Source: JBOGIF01 sp050742415 (GTDB lineage: Bacteria > Actinomycetota > Acidimicrobiia > Acidimicrobiales > AC-14). From it: DNA of 23,493 bases. The notes under the pieces were generated by a model. The model saw nothing but the letters and a program-made list of their open reading frames with translations, searched no databases and was not told the DNA's origin. A program made the position numbers and the translations under genes. Shown here piece after piece: positions 12,930-20,559 of the stretch (the stretch's first letter is position 1; every line of letters begins with the position of its first letter). Location: contig JBOGIF010000131.1 of assembly GCA_050742415.1 (NCBI GenBank), forward strand, positions 1-23,493. The letters are read 5' to 3'.

Positions 12930-14510
12930 TCAGCCGGCGCGTCGTGACGGGACGACAGCCTCGAACTCGATGCGTCGGCCGAAGGTCTTTTCGAAGAGCT
13001 GGCGCTCTCGCCGCGCACCCCACAGAGCCAGGTCGAGGCCCTGGCTTCCCTCGACGGTGACGACCACGGTTTCGCCGTCGAGGTCGACGTCGAGGTCGGA
13101 GACGACCGAGCGGTGCCCGGTGTCGAGCCCGGCGGCTACGCGCAGGAGCGCCGCCTGAGCCACGACGGCCGCCTGGCGTGGCGAGCTCAGGGAGCGGAAC
13201 GGCTCGTGGCCCGGCTTGGGGTCGCTGCCCCGGTGGTAGCGGGCCAGGGCGGCCATGGTGGCCACCTCCTCGGGGCTGAAGCCGCGCAGCTGGCCGTGCT
13301 GCACGAGATAGGCGCTGTGCTTGTGGGCGGCGTCGATGCTCACGTGGCGACCGATGTGGTGAAGCAGGGCGGCGTACTCCAGCAGCTGGCGGTCCTCGGG
13401 TCCGAGCCCGTGCAGGACCTGGGTCTGGTCGAACAGCGCCAGGGCGAGGCGGGCCACCTGATCGCCGCGGGCGGGGTCGGCGTGGCACCGCTGGGCCAGG
13501 TCGACAACCGACACCCGCCGGCCGTCGTAAGGGACCGCAGCCTTCGCTCTGGTGCCGGGCGACAGCCGGCCCAGTGCCTCGAGGACCATGCCTTCCCGGA
13601 GGCCCCACCGGCTCACCGTCAGCTCGTCGAAGCCGAACAGCTCCATGGCCGTGACCAGCACGATCGCCCCCACGGGCACCGTCTCGACGCGGCCGGCGTC
13701 GATCCCGGGGAAGCGCAGCCGGTCGGCGGCGGGGGCAGCGAGGAGCTCGTCGTGCACCGCCAGAAGCTCGGCGCGGCTGATGCTGCGCTGCTCGACGGGC
13801 GGTGGCACGGCCAGCGCCGGACCGAGGGCGATGGCAGGGTCCCGTCGGGCGGCGACGAGGCGGGCCAGGTCCCGGGCCGTGCCGCCCGTGCCGACGGCGA
13901 GGGCGGGATTGCGCACATCCATCGCCTCCACCACCGGGACGAGAGTGTCCTCGGCCCGCTCCCGCAGCCGCCGCAGGTCCTGCTTCGAAAGCGGATCGTT
14001 GCGGACCAGCTCGGCCCACAGGCGGGCCACCCCGAGGTCCACGCTCGTGCTGCGTTCCAGCCCGGCGCTGCTGCCGACCATGACTTCGAGGCTCCCGCCG
14101 CCCAGGTCCAGGCACAGGGCGGGCGACGGCTCCAGGTGCATGCTGGCGCGGACACCCTCGAAGACGAGGCGAGCCTCCTCCGTGCCGCTCAGCACGTCGA
14201 CGGTCACGTCCACCTCGGCGGCGATGCGCTCGACCACCTCGGCGCCGTTGTCGGCCTGGCGCAGGGCGGCGGTGGCGCAGACGATCAGCTCCGAGGACCC
14301 GGCCGAGCGCGCCAGCATCACGAGGCGGCTAACCGTGGCGACGGCCCGGTCGGCGGCCTCCGGCGGGATCCAACCCTGCCGGCTGACGACTGCGCCCAGC
14401 CGCAGCATCTCCTTCTCGCGCAGGACCGGGACCAGGCTCCCGTCGCTCGCCGCGTCGACCACGAGGAGATGGAACGAGTTCGACCCCAGGTCGAGCGCCG
14501 CTATCCGCAT
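12930..14510 (-). CDS. ppx: Ppx/GppA exopolyphosphatase
   Basis: 526 aa from ATG at 14510; the frame is open 40 codons further upstream but the actin-like fold begins at MRIAALDLGSNSFHLLVVDA. ASKHA-phosphatase marks: DLGSNSFH (7-14), ATAALRQADNG, SGTEEARL (about 108-115) with the catalytic Glu, DLGGGSLEVMVG (135-146), GTGGTARDLA. The second half has the HD-like helical domain (YAALLHHIGRHVSI, KHSAYLV) typical of long Ppx/GppA proteins. The enzyme removes terminal phosphates from polyphosphate or the 5'-phosphate of pppGpp. It is 70 nt downstream of the sixA-like gene; a TAGCAT box (complement of 14521-14526) 10 nt before the ATG may give it its own promoter. Confidence 0.9.
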   Translation of the reverse strand: MRIAALDLGSNSFHLLVVDAASDGSLVPVLREKEMLRLGAVVSRQGWIPPEAADRAVATVSRLVMLARSAGSSELIVCATAALRQADNGAEVVERIAAEVDVTVDVLSGTEEARLVFEGVRASMHLEPSPALCLDLGGGSLEVMVGSSAGLERSTSVDLGVARLWAELVRNDPLSKQDLRRLRERAEDTLVPVVEAMDVRNPALAVGTGGTARDLARLVAARRDPAIALGPALAVPPPVEQRSISRAELLAVHDELLAAPAADRLRFPGIDAGRVETVPVGAIVLVTAMELFGFDELTVSRWGLREGMVLEALGRLSPGTRAKAAVPYDGRRVSVVDLAQRCHADPARGDQVARLALALFDQTQVLHGLGPEDRQLLEYAALLHHIGRHVSIDAAHKHSAYLVQHGQLRGFSPEEVATMAALARYHRGSDPKPGHEPFRSLSSPRQAAVVAQAALLRVAAGLDTGHRSVVSDLDVDLDGETVVVTVEGSQGLDLALWGARRERQLFEKTFGRRIEFEAVVPSRRAG

Positions 14511-14580
14511 GTTGCTGGTGATGCTAAGGGGACGAGATGAATGATCCAGGACATCTGGCCCAACGCGCGATGAACCGCCG

Positions 14581-15069
14581 TCATCGACTCGGTGGCAGGT
14601 AGCGCGCCGCGACGAAGTGGTCTCCGGCATGATCCGTCTCGACTACCCACACCGATCCCTTGGCGCACCGAGCATCGTCGCCTGTGTCCACGCCCTCGTC
14701 GGCGACCAGGTCGAGCGCCACCCCGGCTACGTCGCCGTGGGTGCACAAGACCGCCGAAGTTCCCCCTAACTCGTCCAGCAGGGCGGCAACCTCGCGGTGG
14801 CCGGCGCCCTCGGCCAGAGCCTGGGTCTCCTCGATCGGCAGTCCTCGGGCCTGCGCCAGTGGCTCGACCGTCTGGATGCATCGCAGGTAGGGGCTGGACA
14901 TCACCCGGCCGATGTCGTAGCCGGCCAGGGTGTCGACGAGGGCAGCGGCCTGGCGCCGGCCCTTCTCCGACAAGGGCCGCAGCGAATCGGGACCTTCCCA
15001 TTTGGCCGGGTTCCCGGCGGCCGCGTGGCGGACCAGAAGCACGGCCGAAGCGGCGGTCAGCTCATCCAC
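14581..15069 (-). CDS. SixA-like histidine phosphatase
   Basis: 162 aa, GTG at 15069, overlapping the end of the CYTH-CHAD gene by 13 nt. It carries the histidine phosphatase core: LLVRHAAAGNP (Arg14, His15 nucleophile), SEKGRRQAAAL, MSSPYLRCIQTVEPLA (the second Arg), and LCTHGDVAGVAL with His111 as the second catalytic histidine. Length and motif spacing match SixA-type phosphohistidine phosphatases, shorter than phosphoglycerate mutases. Family substrates are phosphohistidine proteins or small phosphates. Being inside the polyphosphate cluster suggests a substrate linked to that pathway, for instance phosphohistidine on PPK1, but this is inference. Confidence 0.85.
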   Translation of the reverse strand: MDELTAASAVLLVRHAAAGNPAKWEGPDSLRPLSEKGRRQAAALVDTLAGYDIGRVMSSPYLRCIQTVEPLAQARGLPIEETQALAEGAGHREVAALLDELGGTSAVLCTHGDVAGVALDLVADEGVDTGDDARCAKGSVWVVETDHAGDHFVAARYLPPSR

Positions 15070-16598
15070 GCTCGCAACCGCTTCCTCCGGGCCCGGTCCC
15101 ATGCGGCGCGCCAGTCCCGCCGCCCCGCGGCCGCCTCCGTCCGCTGCATCCACACGAGCTCCCCGGCTGCCATCGACGGCGGCTCCTCGTTCTGGACGGC
15201 GTCGAGGGCCACGGCCCGACGCAGCCACATCTCGGCCACTACCGCGTCCTGGTGGTCGCCGAGGACTGTCTGGAGGTCGGCAACCGCGTCGGCCATCTGC
15301 CGCGCCGAGCGGCCGACGACCACCTCTACCGCCTCGACCGCGTAGCGGCACCGCTTCGCCCTGATCCGCAGGTCGTGCAGCTCCTGGTCCGGGGCGTCGT
15401 CGCCGACGCGGCTGGCAGCGGTCGACAGCTTGCGCCATGGCCCCCGCGCGAGACCGGCGACATGGTCCTTGGCGGGCTCGGCTGCCTGCGGGAGGAGGGG
15501 AGGGCTCGTCGAGGCGGCGACGAGCGCGTCCAGAAGGGCGACGTAGCGGGCGCCCGACATGACCGCGGCCAGCGCGGTCTTGGCCGTCGCCCGCTCGGCG
15601 GCCAGCCGATCGAAGAAGCGCTGGGCGCCCGCCATGTCGTCGGCGGGCAGCGACTCCACCTGGCGCCGCAGTCGCGCGTCGAGAACGTCGGCGTCGCGCA
15701 CCGATCCCAGCAGCCCGCCGAGCCATCTCAGCTCGGCGCGGGTGTGGCCCATCCACTCGGCGTCGACCAGCGCCCCGAAGGTGTGCAGGTCCGAGCGCAG
15801 GCGCCGGGTGGCGACCCGGGCCTGGTGGACGTCCTCGGGGTCTCCGTCGAGGAGCACCCCGGCGTGGTGGCGCACCAGGCCCACCGTGGCCGCGGCGACC
15901 GCCCGGCGGACCACGTCGCCCAGGGAGGCGTCCTTGCCGAGCTGGGCGGGGACGACGTCGGGAGGCTGTTGGGCCCTCGCGCCGAGCGCCCGGACCAGCT
16001 TGGGCACCGGCTCGGTCGCAGCCGCGCCCGCGGTCTCGAGCGCGGCGACGACGGTCCCGAGCACGTCGATGCCGGTCTCACCCTCGTCCAGCTCCACCTC
16101 GATCTCGCGGAACCGGTTGGACAGGCGGCGGCCCTCGTACACCGATACCTCGTCGTCGACCACCTCGGCCACCCGCCGTCCGTCGGCCTCGAGGAGCTCC
16201 ACCCGGCGGCGCCGGGTACGCAACTTGGCGACGGCCGCCAGCGGGGAGCTGCGCGTGTACCCCTTCACGATGGCAACCAGGCCGGCTGGCACTGTCGAGG
16301 GCTTCCCCTCGAACGTGATCTCCTGGCGGACCAGGGCCGCCTTGCGCCGGCCCTTGGGCAGCTTCAGGGTCCAGCCGGTACCGTCGCCGCTCCGGTAGCG
16401 AACCGTCGCTCCCCAACGGGCCAGCCGGAGGTCGGCAGTGTCGTAGTAGACGGCTTCGAGCACCTGCGGCTCCGCGGCTGCCGCGGTCAGACCGTCGACC
16501 ACTCCGCTCATGTCGGGCACGACGAAGCCGGGCCAGGCCTCGAGCTTGGCCTCCCGCTCCGATATCTGGCCCAGCACGCCCTGGTCGGCCCGGGTCAC
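15057..16598 (-). CDS. CYTH-CHAD polyphosphate-associated protein
   Basis: 513 aa. The N-terminal CYTH domain (about 10-200) has the ExExK signature as EREAK (Glu14, Glu16, Lys18), YYDTADLRLARWGATVRYR and WTLKLPKG, and EIEVELDEG, all lining the triphosphate tunnel. The C-terminal CHAD domain (about 235-513) has two helical repeats beginning at DVHQARVATRRLRSDLHTF and ELHDLRIRAKRCRYAVEAV, which carry conserved His and basic residues that bind polyphosphate. CYTH proteins hydrolyse triphosphate or related compounds; CHAD domains target polyphosphate granules. GTG overlaps the ppk1 stop (GTGA, 16595-16598). The pair is an operon partner of PPK1. Confidence 0.9.
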   Translation of the reverse strand: MTRADQGVLGQISEREAKLEAWPGFVVPDMSGVVDGLTAAAAEPQVLEAVYYDTADLRLARWGATVRYRSGDGTGWTLKLPKGRRKAALVRQEITFEGKPSTVPAGLVAIVKGYTRSSPLAAVAKLRTRRRRVELLEADGRRVAEVVDDEVSVYEGRRLSNRFREIEVELDEGETGIDVLGTVVAALETAGAAATEPVPKLVRALGARAQQPPDVVPAQLGKDASLGDVVRRAVAAATVGLVRHHAGVLLDGDPEDVHQARVATRRLRSDLHTFGALVDAEWMGHTRAELRWLGGLLGSVRDADVLDARLRRQVESLPADDMAGAQRFFDRLAAERATAKTALAAVMSGARYVALLDALVAASTSPPLLPQAAEPAKDHVAGLARGPWRKLSTAASRVGDDAPDQELHDLRIRAKRCRYAVEAVEVVVGRSARQMADAVADLQTVLGDHQDAVVAEMWLRRAVALDAVQNEEPPSMAAGELVWMQRTEAAAGRRDWRAAWDRARRKRLRAWMS

Positions 16599-18733
16599 CT
16601 CTGGCGGCCGACGCCCGCCGGGTCGCGTGTGGTGTCGGTGGCCCGCTTCAAGGCCAGCTCCTGCAGCTGGAGGTGGGTGTTGACGCCGACGACGGTGGGG
16701 ACCTTGGCCCAGCGACCGTCCGGTCCGAGCTCCCAGGCGAGGGTGTCGTCGGCCAGATTGACGTCGAGGATCTCCTGCAGGCGGTCGCGCAGGCGGGGCT
16801 CGGTAACCGGTGTGACGACCTCCACCCGGTGGTCGAGGTTGCGGGGCATGAGGTCGGCCGAGCCGATGTAGTAGTGGCGCTCGTCGCGGCCCCCGAAGGC
16901 GAAGATCCGAGAATGCTCGAGGAAGCGGCCGATGATCGAGCGCACCCGGATCGTCTCCGACAGGCCGGGCACGCCCGGCCGCAGGCAGCAGATCCCCCGC
17001 ACGATCAGGTCGATGCGCACGCCCGCTTGCGACGCCTCGTAGAGGGCGTTGATGAGCTCCTCGTCGACCAGGCTGTTCATCTTCATGACGATGCGACCGG
17101 CGCCCTCTCCGTCGGTGGCGCTCATCTCGCCGCGGATCAGCTCGGCCAGCCGGGGGCGCAACGACGTGTTGGCCACCAGCAGGCGGCGGTACGGCACGTG
17201 GCTGCTGTACCCGGTGAGGTAGTTGAACAGCGAGCCGAGGTCGGCGCCGAGGTCGGAGTCCGAGGTGAGCAGGCCGATGTCCTCGTACGTGCGGGCGGTC
17301 TTGCGGTTGTAGTTGCCGGTGCCCACGTGGCAGTAGCGGCGCACGCAGTCGTCCTCGTCGCGCACCACGAGTGCGGTCTTGGTGTGGGTCTTGAGGCCGA
17401 CTAGGCCGTAGACCACGTGGACGCCCGCCTCCTCCAGCGCTCGCGCCCAGCCGATGTTGGCCTGCTCGTCGAAGCGGGCCGTGAGCTCGACCATCACGAC
17501 CACCTGCTTGCCCCCTCCGGCGGCGTCGATGAGCGACTGGACGATGGCGCTGTCGCCGGATGTCCGGTAGAGGGTCTGCTTGATGGCGAGCACCCGGGGG
17601 TCCGCCGCCGACTGGTCGATGAACTCCTCGACGGTCGTGACGAACGAGTCGTAGGGATGGTGCAGGAGCACGTCCTGCTTACGCAGGACCGAGAACACGT
17701 CGCTGCCCACCTCCTCGATCCCCGCCAGCTCCGGCGGGGTGACGGGCACCCAGGTCTCGTCCTTGAGCTCCGGACGGTCGATCTCGTGGACCGCCCACAG
17801 CCCGCCCAGGTTCACGGGACCATCCAGGGCGTACACGTCGGCTGGCCCCAGGTTCAGCTCTCCCATGAGCAGGTCGCGCACCTCCGGCGCCATGGAGCGT
17901 TCCACCTCGAGACGTACGGCCTGACCGAAGCGGCGCCGCCGCACCTCGAGGTCGACGGCGGCGAGGAGGTCGTCGGCCTCGTCCTCGGCGAGGGCGAGGT
18001 CGGCGTTGCGGGTGACCCGGAACGCGCAGTGCGACTCGACCTCCATCCCCGGGAACAACAGGTGCAGGTGGGCGGCGATGACCTGCTCGACGGCCACGAA
18101 GCGCTCGCCGTCGGGCATGACGACGAAGCGCGGGAGCAGGGGAGGCACCTTGACTCGCGCGAAGCGGCGCTCCCCGCTGCGGGGATTGCGCACGACCACG
18201 GCCAAGTTGAGCGACAGGTTGGAGATGTGGGGGAAGGGGTGGCCGGGGTCGACGGCCAGAGGCGTGAGCACTGGGAAGATGCGGCGCTCGAACTCGTCGA
18301 CCAGGTGTTTGCGGTCGTCGTCGTCGACGTCGGCCCAGTCCGACAGCATGATCCGGGCCTCGGCCAGGGCCGGAACTACGTCCGCGAGGAACACGCTTGT
18401 GAGCCTCTCGGTCGCCGCCTCCACCCGTACCCTTATGGCGGCGAGCTGGTCGCGCGGGCTCAGTCCGTCGGGGGACCGGCCGCCGTGGCGCGACGCCAGC
18501 TGCTCCTTGAGCCCCGCCACCCGCACCTGGAAGAACTCGTCGAGGTTCCCGCTGAAGATGGCAAGGAACTTCACCCGTTCCAGGAGAGGGACGTTGGGAT
18601 CGGCGGCCAGGGCCAGGACCCGCTCGTTGAAGTCGAGCCAGGACAGCTCCCGGTTCAGGTACGTCCCGGTCTCGGCGACGGGCGGCACCGGCTGTGGGCC
18701 GGCGGCGTCAGCCGGCACCCTCTTCGGGCGCAA
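16595..18733 (-). CDS. ppk1: Polyphosphate kinase 1
   Basis: 712 aa if TTG at 18733 is used; a GTG at 18718 is an alternative, and no clear SD or -10 box settles it. PPK1 domains: the N-terminal part YLNRELSWLDFNERVLALA with FLAIFSGNLDEFFQVRVAGL, then the head domain with HPFPHISNLSLNLAV, and catalytic domains with AIKQTLYRTSGDS, VVVMVELTARFDE and the autophosphorylated histidine in YCHVGTGNYNRKTA (about His469). The later GRFLEHSRIFAF and IGSADLMPRNLDHRVEV are the second catalytic region. The enzyme reversibly polymerises the gamma-phosphate of ATP into polyphosphate. It heads the cluster ppk1, CYTH-CHAD, sixA-like, ppx. Confidence 0.95.
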   Translation of the reverse strand: MRPKRVPADAAGPQPVPPVAETGTYLNRELSWLDFNERVLALAADPNVPLLERVKFLAIFSGNLDEFFQVRVAGLKEQLASRHGGRSPDGLSPRDQLAAIRVRVEAATERLTSVFLADVVPALAEARIMLSDWADVDDDDRKHLVDEFERRIFPVLTPLAVDPGHPFPHISNLSLNLAVVVRNPRSGERRFARVKVPPLLPRFVVMPDGERFVAVEQVIAAHLHLLFPGMEVESHCAFRVTRNADLALAEDEADDLLAAVDLEVRRRRFGQAVRLEVERSMAPEVRDLLMGELNLGPADVYALDGPVNLGGLWAVHEIDRPELKDETWVPVTPPELAGIEEVGSDVFSVLRKQDVLLHHPYDSFVTTVEEFIDQSAADPRVLAIKQTLYRTSGDSAIVQSLIDAAGGGKQVVVMVELTARFDEQANIGWARALEEAGVHVVYGLVGLKTHTKTALVVRDEDDCVRRYCHVGTGNYNRKTARTYEDIGLLTSDSDLGADLGSLFNYLTGYSSHVPYRRLLVANTSLRPRLAELIRGEMSATDGEGAGRIVMKMNSLVDEELINALYEASQAGVRIDLIVRGICCLRPGVPGLSETIRVRSIIGRFLEHSRIFAFGGRDERHYYIGSADLMPRNLDHRVEVVTPVTEPRLRDRLQEILDVNLADDTLAWELGPDGRWAKVPTVVGVNTHLQLQELALKRATDTTRDPAGVGRQR

Positions 18734-18965
18734 AGCATGAACCGTTGCGGGAGAAGACAGTGGCTGATCCCCTCCTGGGTGCCGGCGACCATGAACGGCC
18801 TCGGCCGAACCTGTAGTTCCAAGCTACTGCTGCCCGCAAGTGGCCGTGCCCGAACTCCGGGTGAACAACAGCCAACGTAAAGGTAAACCGATCCGCCAAT
18901 CACTCGGCCCCATCCGCAGTTGTCCCGGACAGGGGGTGTCAACTGCCGAAGGAATCGGCAATTCA

Positions 18966-19220
18966 TCATGTGGTCACTGCTGCGCCCCGGAGGAGCCACG
19001 GCGAGTTCATCAGGCCGGAATAAGCAGTGCCGTGCGACGGACCGCTGCCCGGCTCCCCACGACGCCGACCCACGACCCGGCATCCCCACGCCCGGGTGCA
19101 GCGGTCCGTCGCAAGCCAATCCACCCAGAGATCGCCTTGTTCGTCGGTTTGCCTCACGGAGAGCTGCGCGACGCCGAACAGCACGTCTTGCGGTAGCCGG
19201 CGGGGACGCAGCGCCGTCAT
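18966..19220 (-). pseudogene. Possible transposase N-terminal remnant (ISL3-like)
   Basis: The minus-strand frame starting at ATG 19220 gives LPQDVLFGVAQLSV, then DLWVDWLATDRCTRAWGCRVVGRRRG. This resembles the N-terminus of ISL3-type transposases, where a LFG...V segment leads to a zinc-binding CPxCG stretch and a GRRR region. One Cys pair is reduced to GCRVV, and nothing downstream resembles the DNA-binding or DDE parts. If correct, it is a decayed fragment of about 85 codons. The match is from memory of family patterns, not an alignment. Confidence 0.35.
19033..19113. repeat. 16-bp inverted repeat with 49-nt loop
   Basis: TGCGACGGACCGCTGC (19033-19048) and its exact complement GCAGCGGTCCGTCGCA (19098-19113) can form a 16-bp stem, extendable by CCGG/CCGG with one bulge. 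The loop contains TCCCCACG twice (about 19054 and 19083). It lies inside the putative transposase relic and upstream of the sigma factor gene. Confidence 0.7.
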
Positions 19221-19244
19221 CCCCTGGTAGTTGACCGAGACTCC

Positions 19245-19257
19245 TAAGCTCGCTTCC
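19245..19257 (+). promoter_or_regulatory. Leaderless promoter -10 box for the sigma factor gene
   Basis: TAAGCT (19245-19250) lies 7 nt before the GTG at 19258, with no Shine-Dalgarno. TTGACC is present at 19231-19236 but is too near to be the matching -35. Confidence 0.4.
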
Positions 19258-19923
19258 GTGACTGGCGCGCCGATCGGCGAGCGGATCGCCGACGCGATAC
19301 GTGCGGCCTGTCACCCGCGCCTGGTCCTCACGGCGTCAGTACCGGGGATGGACCCCGTCGGTTTGCTGACCATGGCCGACGCCGTGCCGTTGCCGGCCGA
19401 AGCCCTGGTCGGTATGCCAACGGCGGCGATCGGCGACGTCGACAGGCTGGTCATCGAGCTCTTCGAGCGCGAGGGCCGCCCACTCGTACGCCTGGCCCGG
19501 CTCTTCGTCGACGACCGCAACGCCGCTGAGGACTTGGTACAGGAGGCCTTCATCCGTCTCGCCCGCTCCGCCAGCAGGATCAAGGACGAGACCAAGGCCG
19601 CTGCCTACCTCCGTTCGATAGTGCTGAACCTGGCCCGCGATCACAACCGCCGCGGCCTGGTATCGCTGCGCCACCACCTGCCTCTCGACGAGCGCCGGGC
19701 GTCGGCCGAGGATCACATCGCGCTCTCAGACGACCAGGCAATCGTGATCGAGGCTCTCCGGGACCTCCCCCATCGCCAGCGCGGCTGCCTGGTGCTGCGC
19801 TACTACCAGGAGCTGGGGATCGACGAGATCGCCGCGACCCTCGGGATCTCCCGCAACTCGGTGAAGACGCACCTCAAGCGTGGTCTCGCCGCCATGGAGG
19901 CCCTCCTCGAAGGGACACGATGA
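19258..19923 (+). CDS. ECF-type RNA polymerase sigma factor
   Basis: 221 aa from GTG 19258; a TTG at 19231 would add nine residues but lies upstream of the -10 box. Region 2 is at about residues 68-125: LVRLARLFVDDRNAAEDLVQEAFIRLARS (core-binding and -10 recognition), then AAAYLRSIVLNLARDHNRR. Region 4 is at about 160-215: ALRDLPHRQRGCLVLRYYQELGIDEIAATLGISRNSVKTHLKRGLAAME, with its HTH. The N-terminal 55 residues are an extension with no clear similarity. This is a SigE-like group of ECF sigma factors. The TGA stop overlaps the ATG of the next gene (ATGA, 19920-19923), the usual arrangement for a sigma factor and its anti-sigma partner. Confidence 0.9.
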   Translation: MTGAPIGERIADAIRAACHPRLVLTASVPGMDPVGLLTMADAVPLPAEALVGMPTAAIGDVDRLVIELFEREGRPLVRLARLFVDDRNAAEDLVQEAFIRLARSASRIKDETKAAAYLRSIVLNLARDHNRRGLVSLRHHLPLDERRASAEDHIALSDDQAIVIEALRDLPHRQRGCLVLRYYQELGIDEIAATLGISRNSVKTHLKRGLAAMEALLEGTR

Positions 19924-20555
19924 CCGTTCTCGAGGATCGACTTCACGAGGCGCTCCTGGGCGGAGCCGCCGCCCTCGACGAGAGCCCCGACCTGTTTGCG
20001 CGTGTCTGCCTCAGCATCGAGGACGACCGCCGCCTCCGGCGCCAGAGGCGCCGATCGGTAGGCGTGGCCGCCTGCATCGCCGCGGCTCTGGGCGCCCTGC
20101 TCGCAGCCGTAATCGACCGTCGACAAGGAGAGTTGCTGATGGACTGGTGGATCCTCGAACTGCTGGCCAATGCCCTGTTGGTGGGCGTCGCCCTATGGCT
20201 GGGACCGCTGATAAAGCGGTTCGGCAAGAGCTATGCCGCCGACGTGTTCAGGGCCAACCCCCGAACCGGCAAGAGCTTCATCGTGTTGACCGACATTGCC
20301 TACTACCTCATCTTCTTCGCCTACATCCTCTTCACGATCAGCTTCGAGCTGAAGGGGAACTGGGGGCAGACCGTCGGAGGCGCTCAGCTCCAGCACGAGG
20401 TGGCGCGTGTCGGCGGGATCCTGCTCATCCTCGGGTTGCTCCATGGCCTCAACCTCGTCGCCATGCCAGTCATGGGCCGCCTCTTAACCCTGAACCGCCA
20501 TCTCGACGAGGGGGGCCCGCCGACGACTGCTCCGGTCGAGGCACCCAAGAGCTAG
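19920..20555 (+). CDS. Membrane protein overlapping the sigma factor gene (candidate anti-sigma)
   Basis: 211 aa. The cytoplasmic N-terminus (LEDRLHEALLGGAAALDESPDLFARVCLSIEDDRRLRRQRRR) is followed by four hydrophobic segments: about 48-65, 76-96 (WILELLANALLVGVALWLGPL), 119-138 (IVLTDIAYYLIFFAYILFTI) and 160-180 (VGGILLILGLLHGLNLVAMPV). The position and coupled start suggest an anti-sigma factor, but the N-terminal zinc motif HxxxCxxC is absent, so this is not a ZAS type. An internal ATG at 20139 (residue 74) has its own SD, AAGGAG (20125-20130), 8 nt before it. That start could give a separate 138-residue membrane protein beginning MDWWILELL. Confidence 0.7.
   Translation: MTVLEDRLHEALLGGAAALDESPDLFARVCLSIEDDRRLRRQRRRSVGVAACIAAALGALLAAVIDRRQGELLMDWWILELLANALLVGVALWLGPLIKRFGKSYAADVFRANPRTGKSFIVLTDIAYYLIFFAYILFTISFELKGNWGQTVGGAQLQHEVARVGGILLILGLLHGLNLVAMPVMGRLLTLNRHLDEGGPPTTAPVEAPKS
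20125..20141 (+). promoter_or_regulatory. Internal ribosome binding site and start within the anti-sigma candidate
   Basis: AAGGAG (20125-20130) and ATG (20139-20141), 8 nt apart, are in frame with the 19920 ORF. This is one of the best SD sequences in the window and falls between the first and second hydrophobic segments. Confidence 0.45.
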
Positions 20556-20559
20556 CTGA

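Larger units (their letters stand above)
18734..19257. other. Gene-poor stretch between ppk1 and the sigma factor gene
   Basis: About 520 bp with no convincing intact gene on either strand. It contains a probable transposase relic on the minus strand (18966-19220), a hairpin-forming inverted repeat (19033-19113) and small dyads at 18917-18960. These are TGTCCCGGACA (18921-18931), CAGTTG/CAACTG (18917-18922 and 18940-18945) and TGCCGA/TCGGCA (18944-18949 and 18955-18960). The dyads could be regulatory sites or ends of a lost mobile element. The ppk1 promoter must lie in the left part; I could not assign it. Confidence 0.5.

Noticed and set aside
13113..14540. A 475-codon + strand open frame opposite ppx
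   Set aside because: Same reason: exact antisense to a full-length Ppx/GppA coding sequence and no recognisable protein features.
14511..14630. N-terminal extension of ppx to 14630
   Set aside because: The added 40 residues lie before the conserved start MRIAALDLGSNSF and overlap the sixA 3' end; ATG 14510 fits the family.
14592..16871. A 759-codon open frame on the + strand across sixA, CYTH-CHAD and the ppk1 end
   Set aside because: It is antisense to three recognisable genes, its product is low-complexity Arg/Gly/Pro/His-rich, and it shows no domain. It arises from GC bias at third codon positions.
17417..18880. A 487-codon + strand open frame opposite ppk1
   Set aside because: Antisense to conserved PPK1 motifs; composition typical of a shadow frame.
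18655..19314. A 219-codon minus-strand frame upstream of ppk1
   Set aside because: Overlaps the ppk1 N-terminus in another frame and has no recognisable domain; only the shorter 18966-19220 frame resembles a known family.
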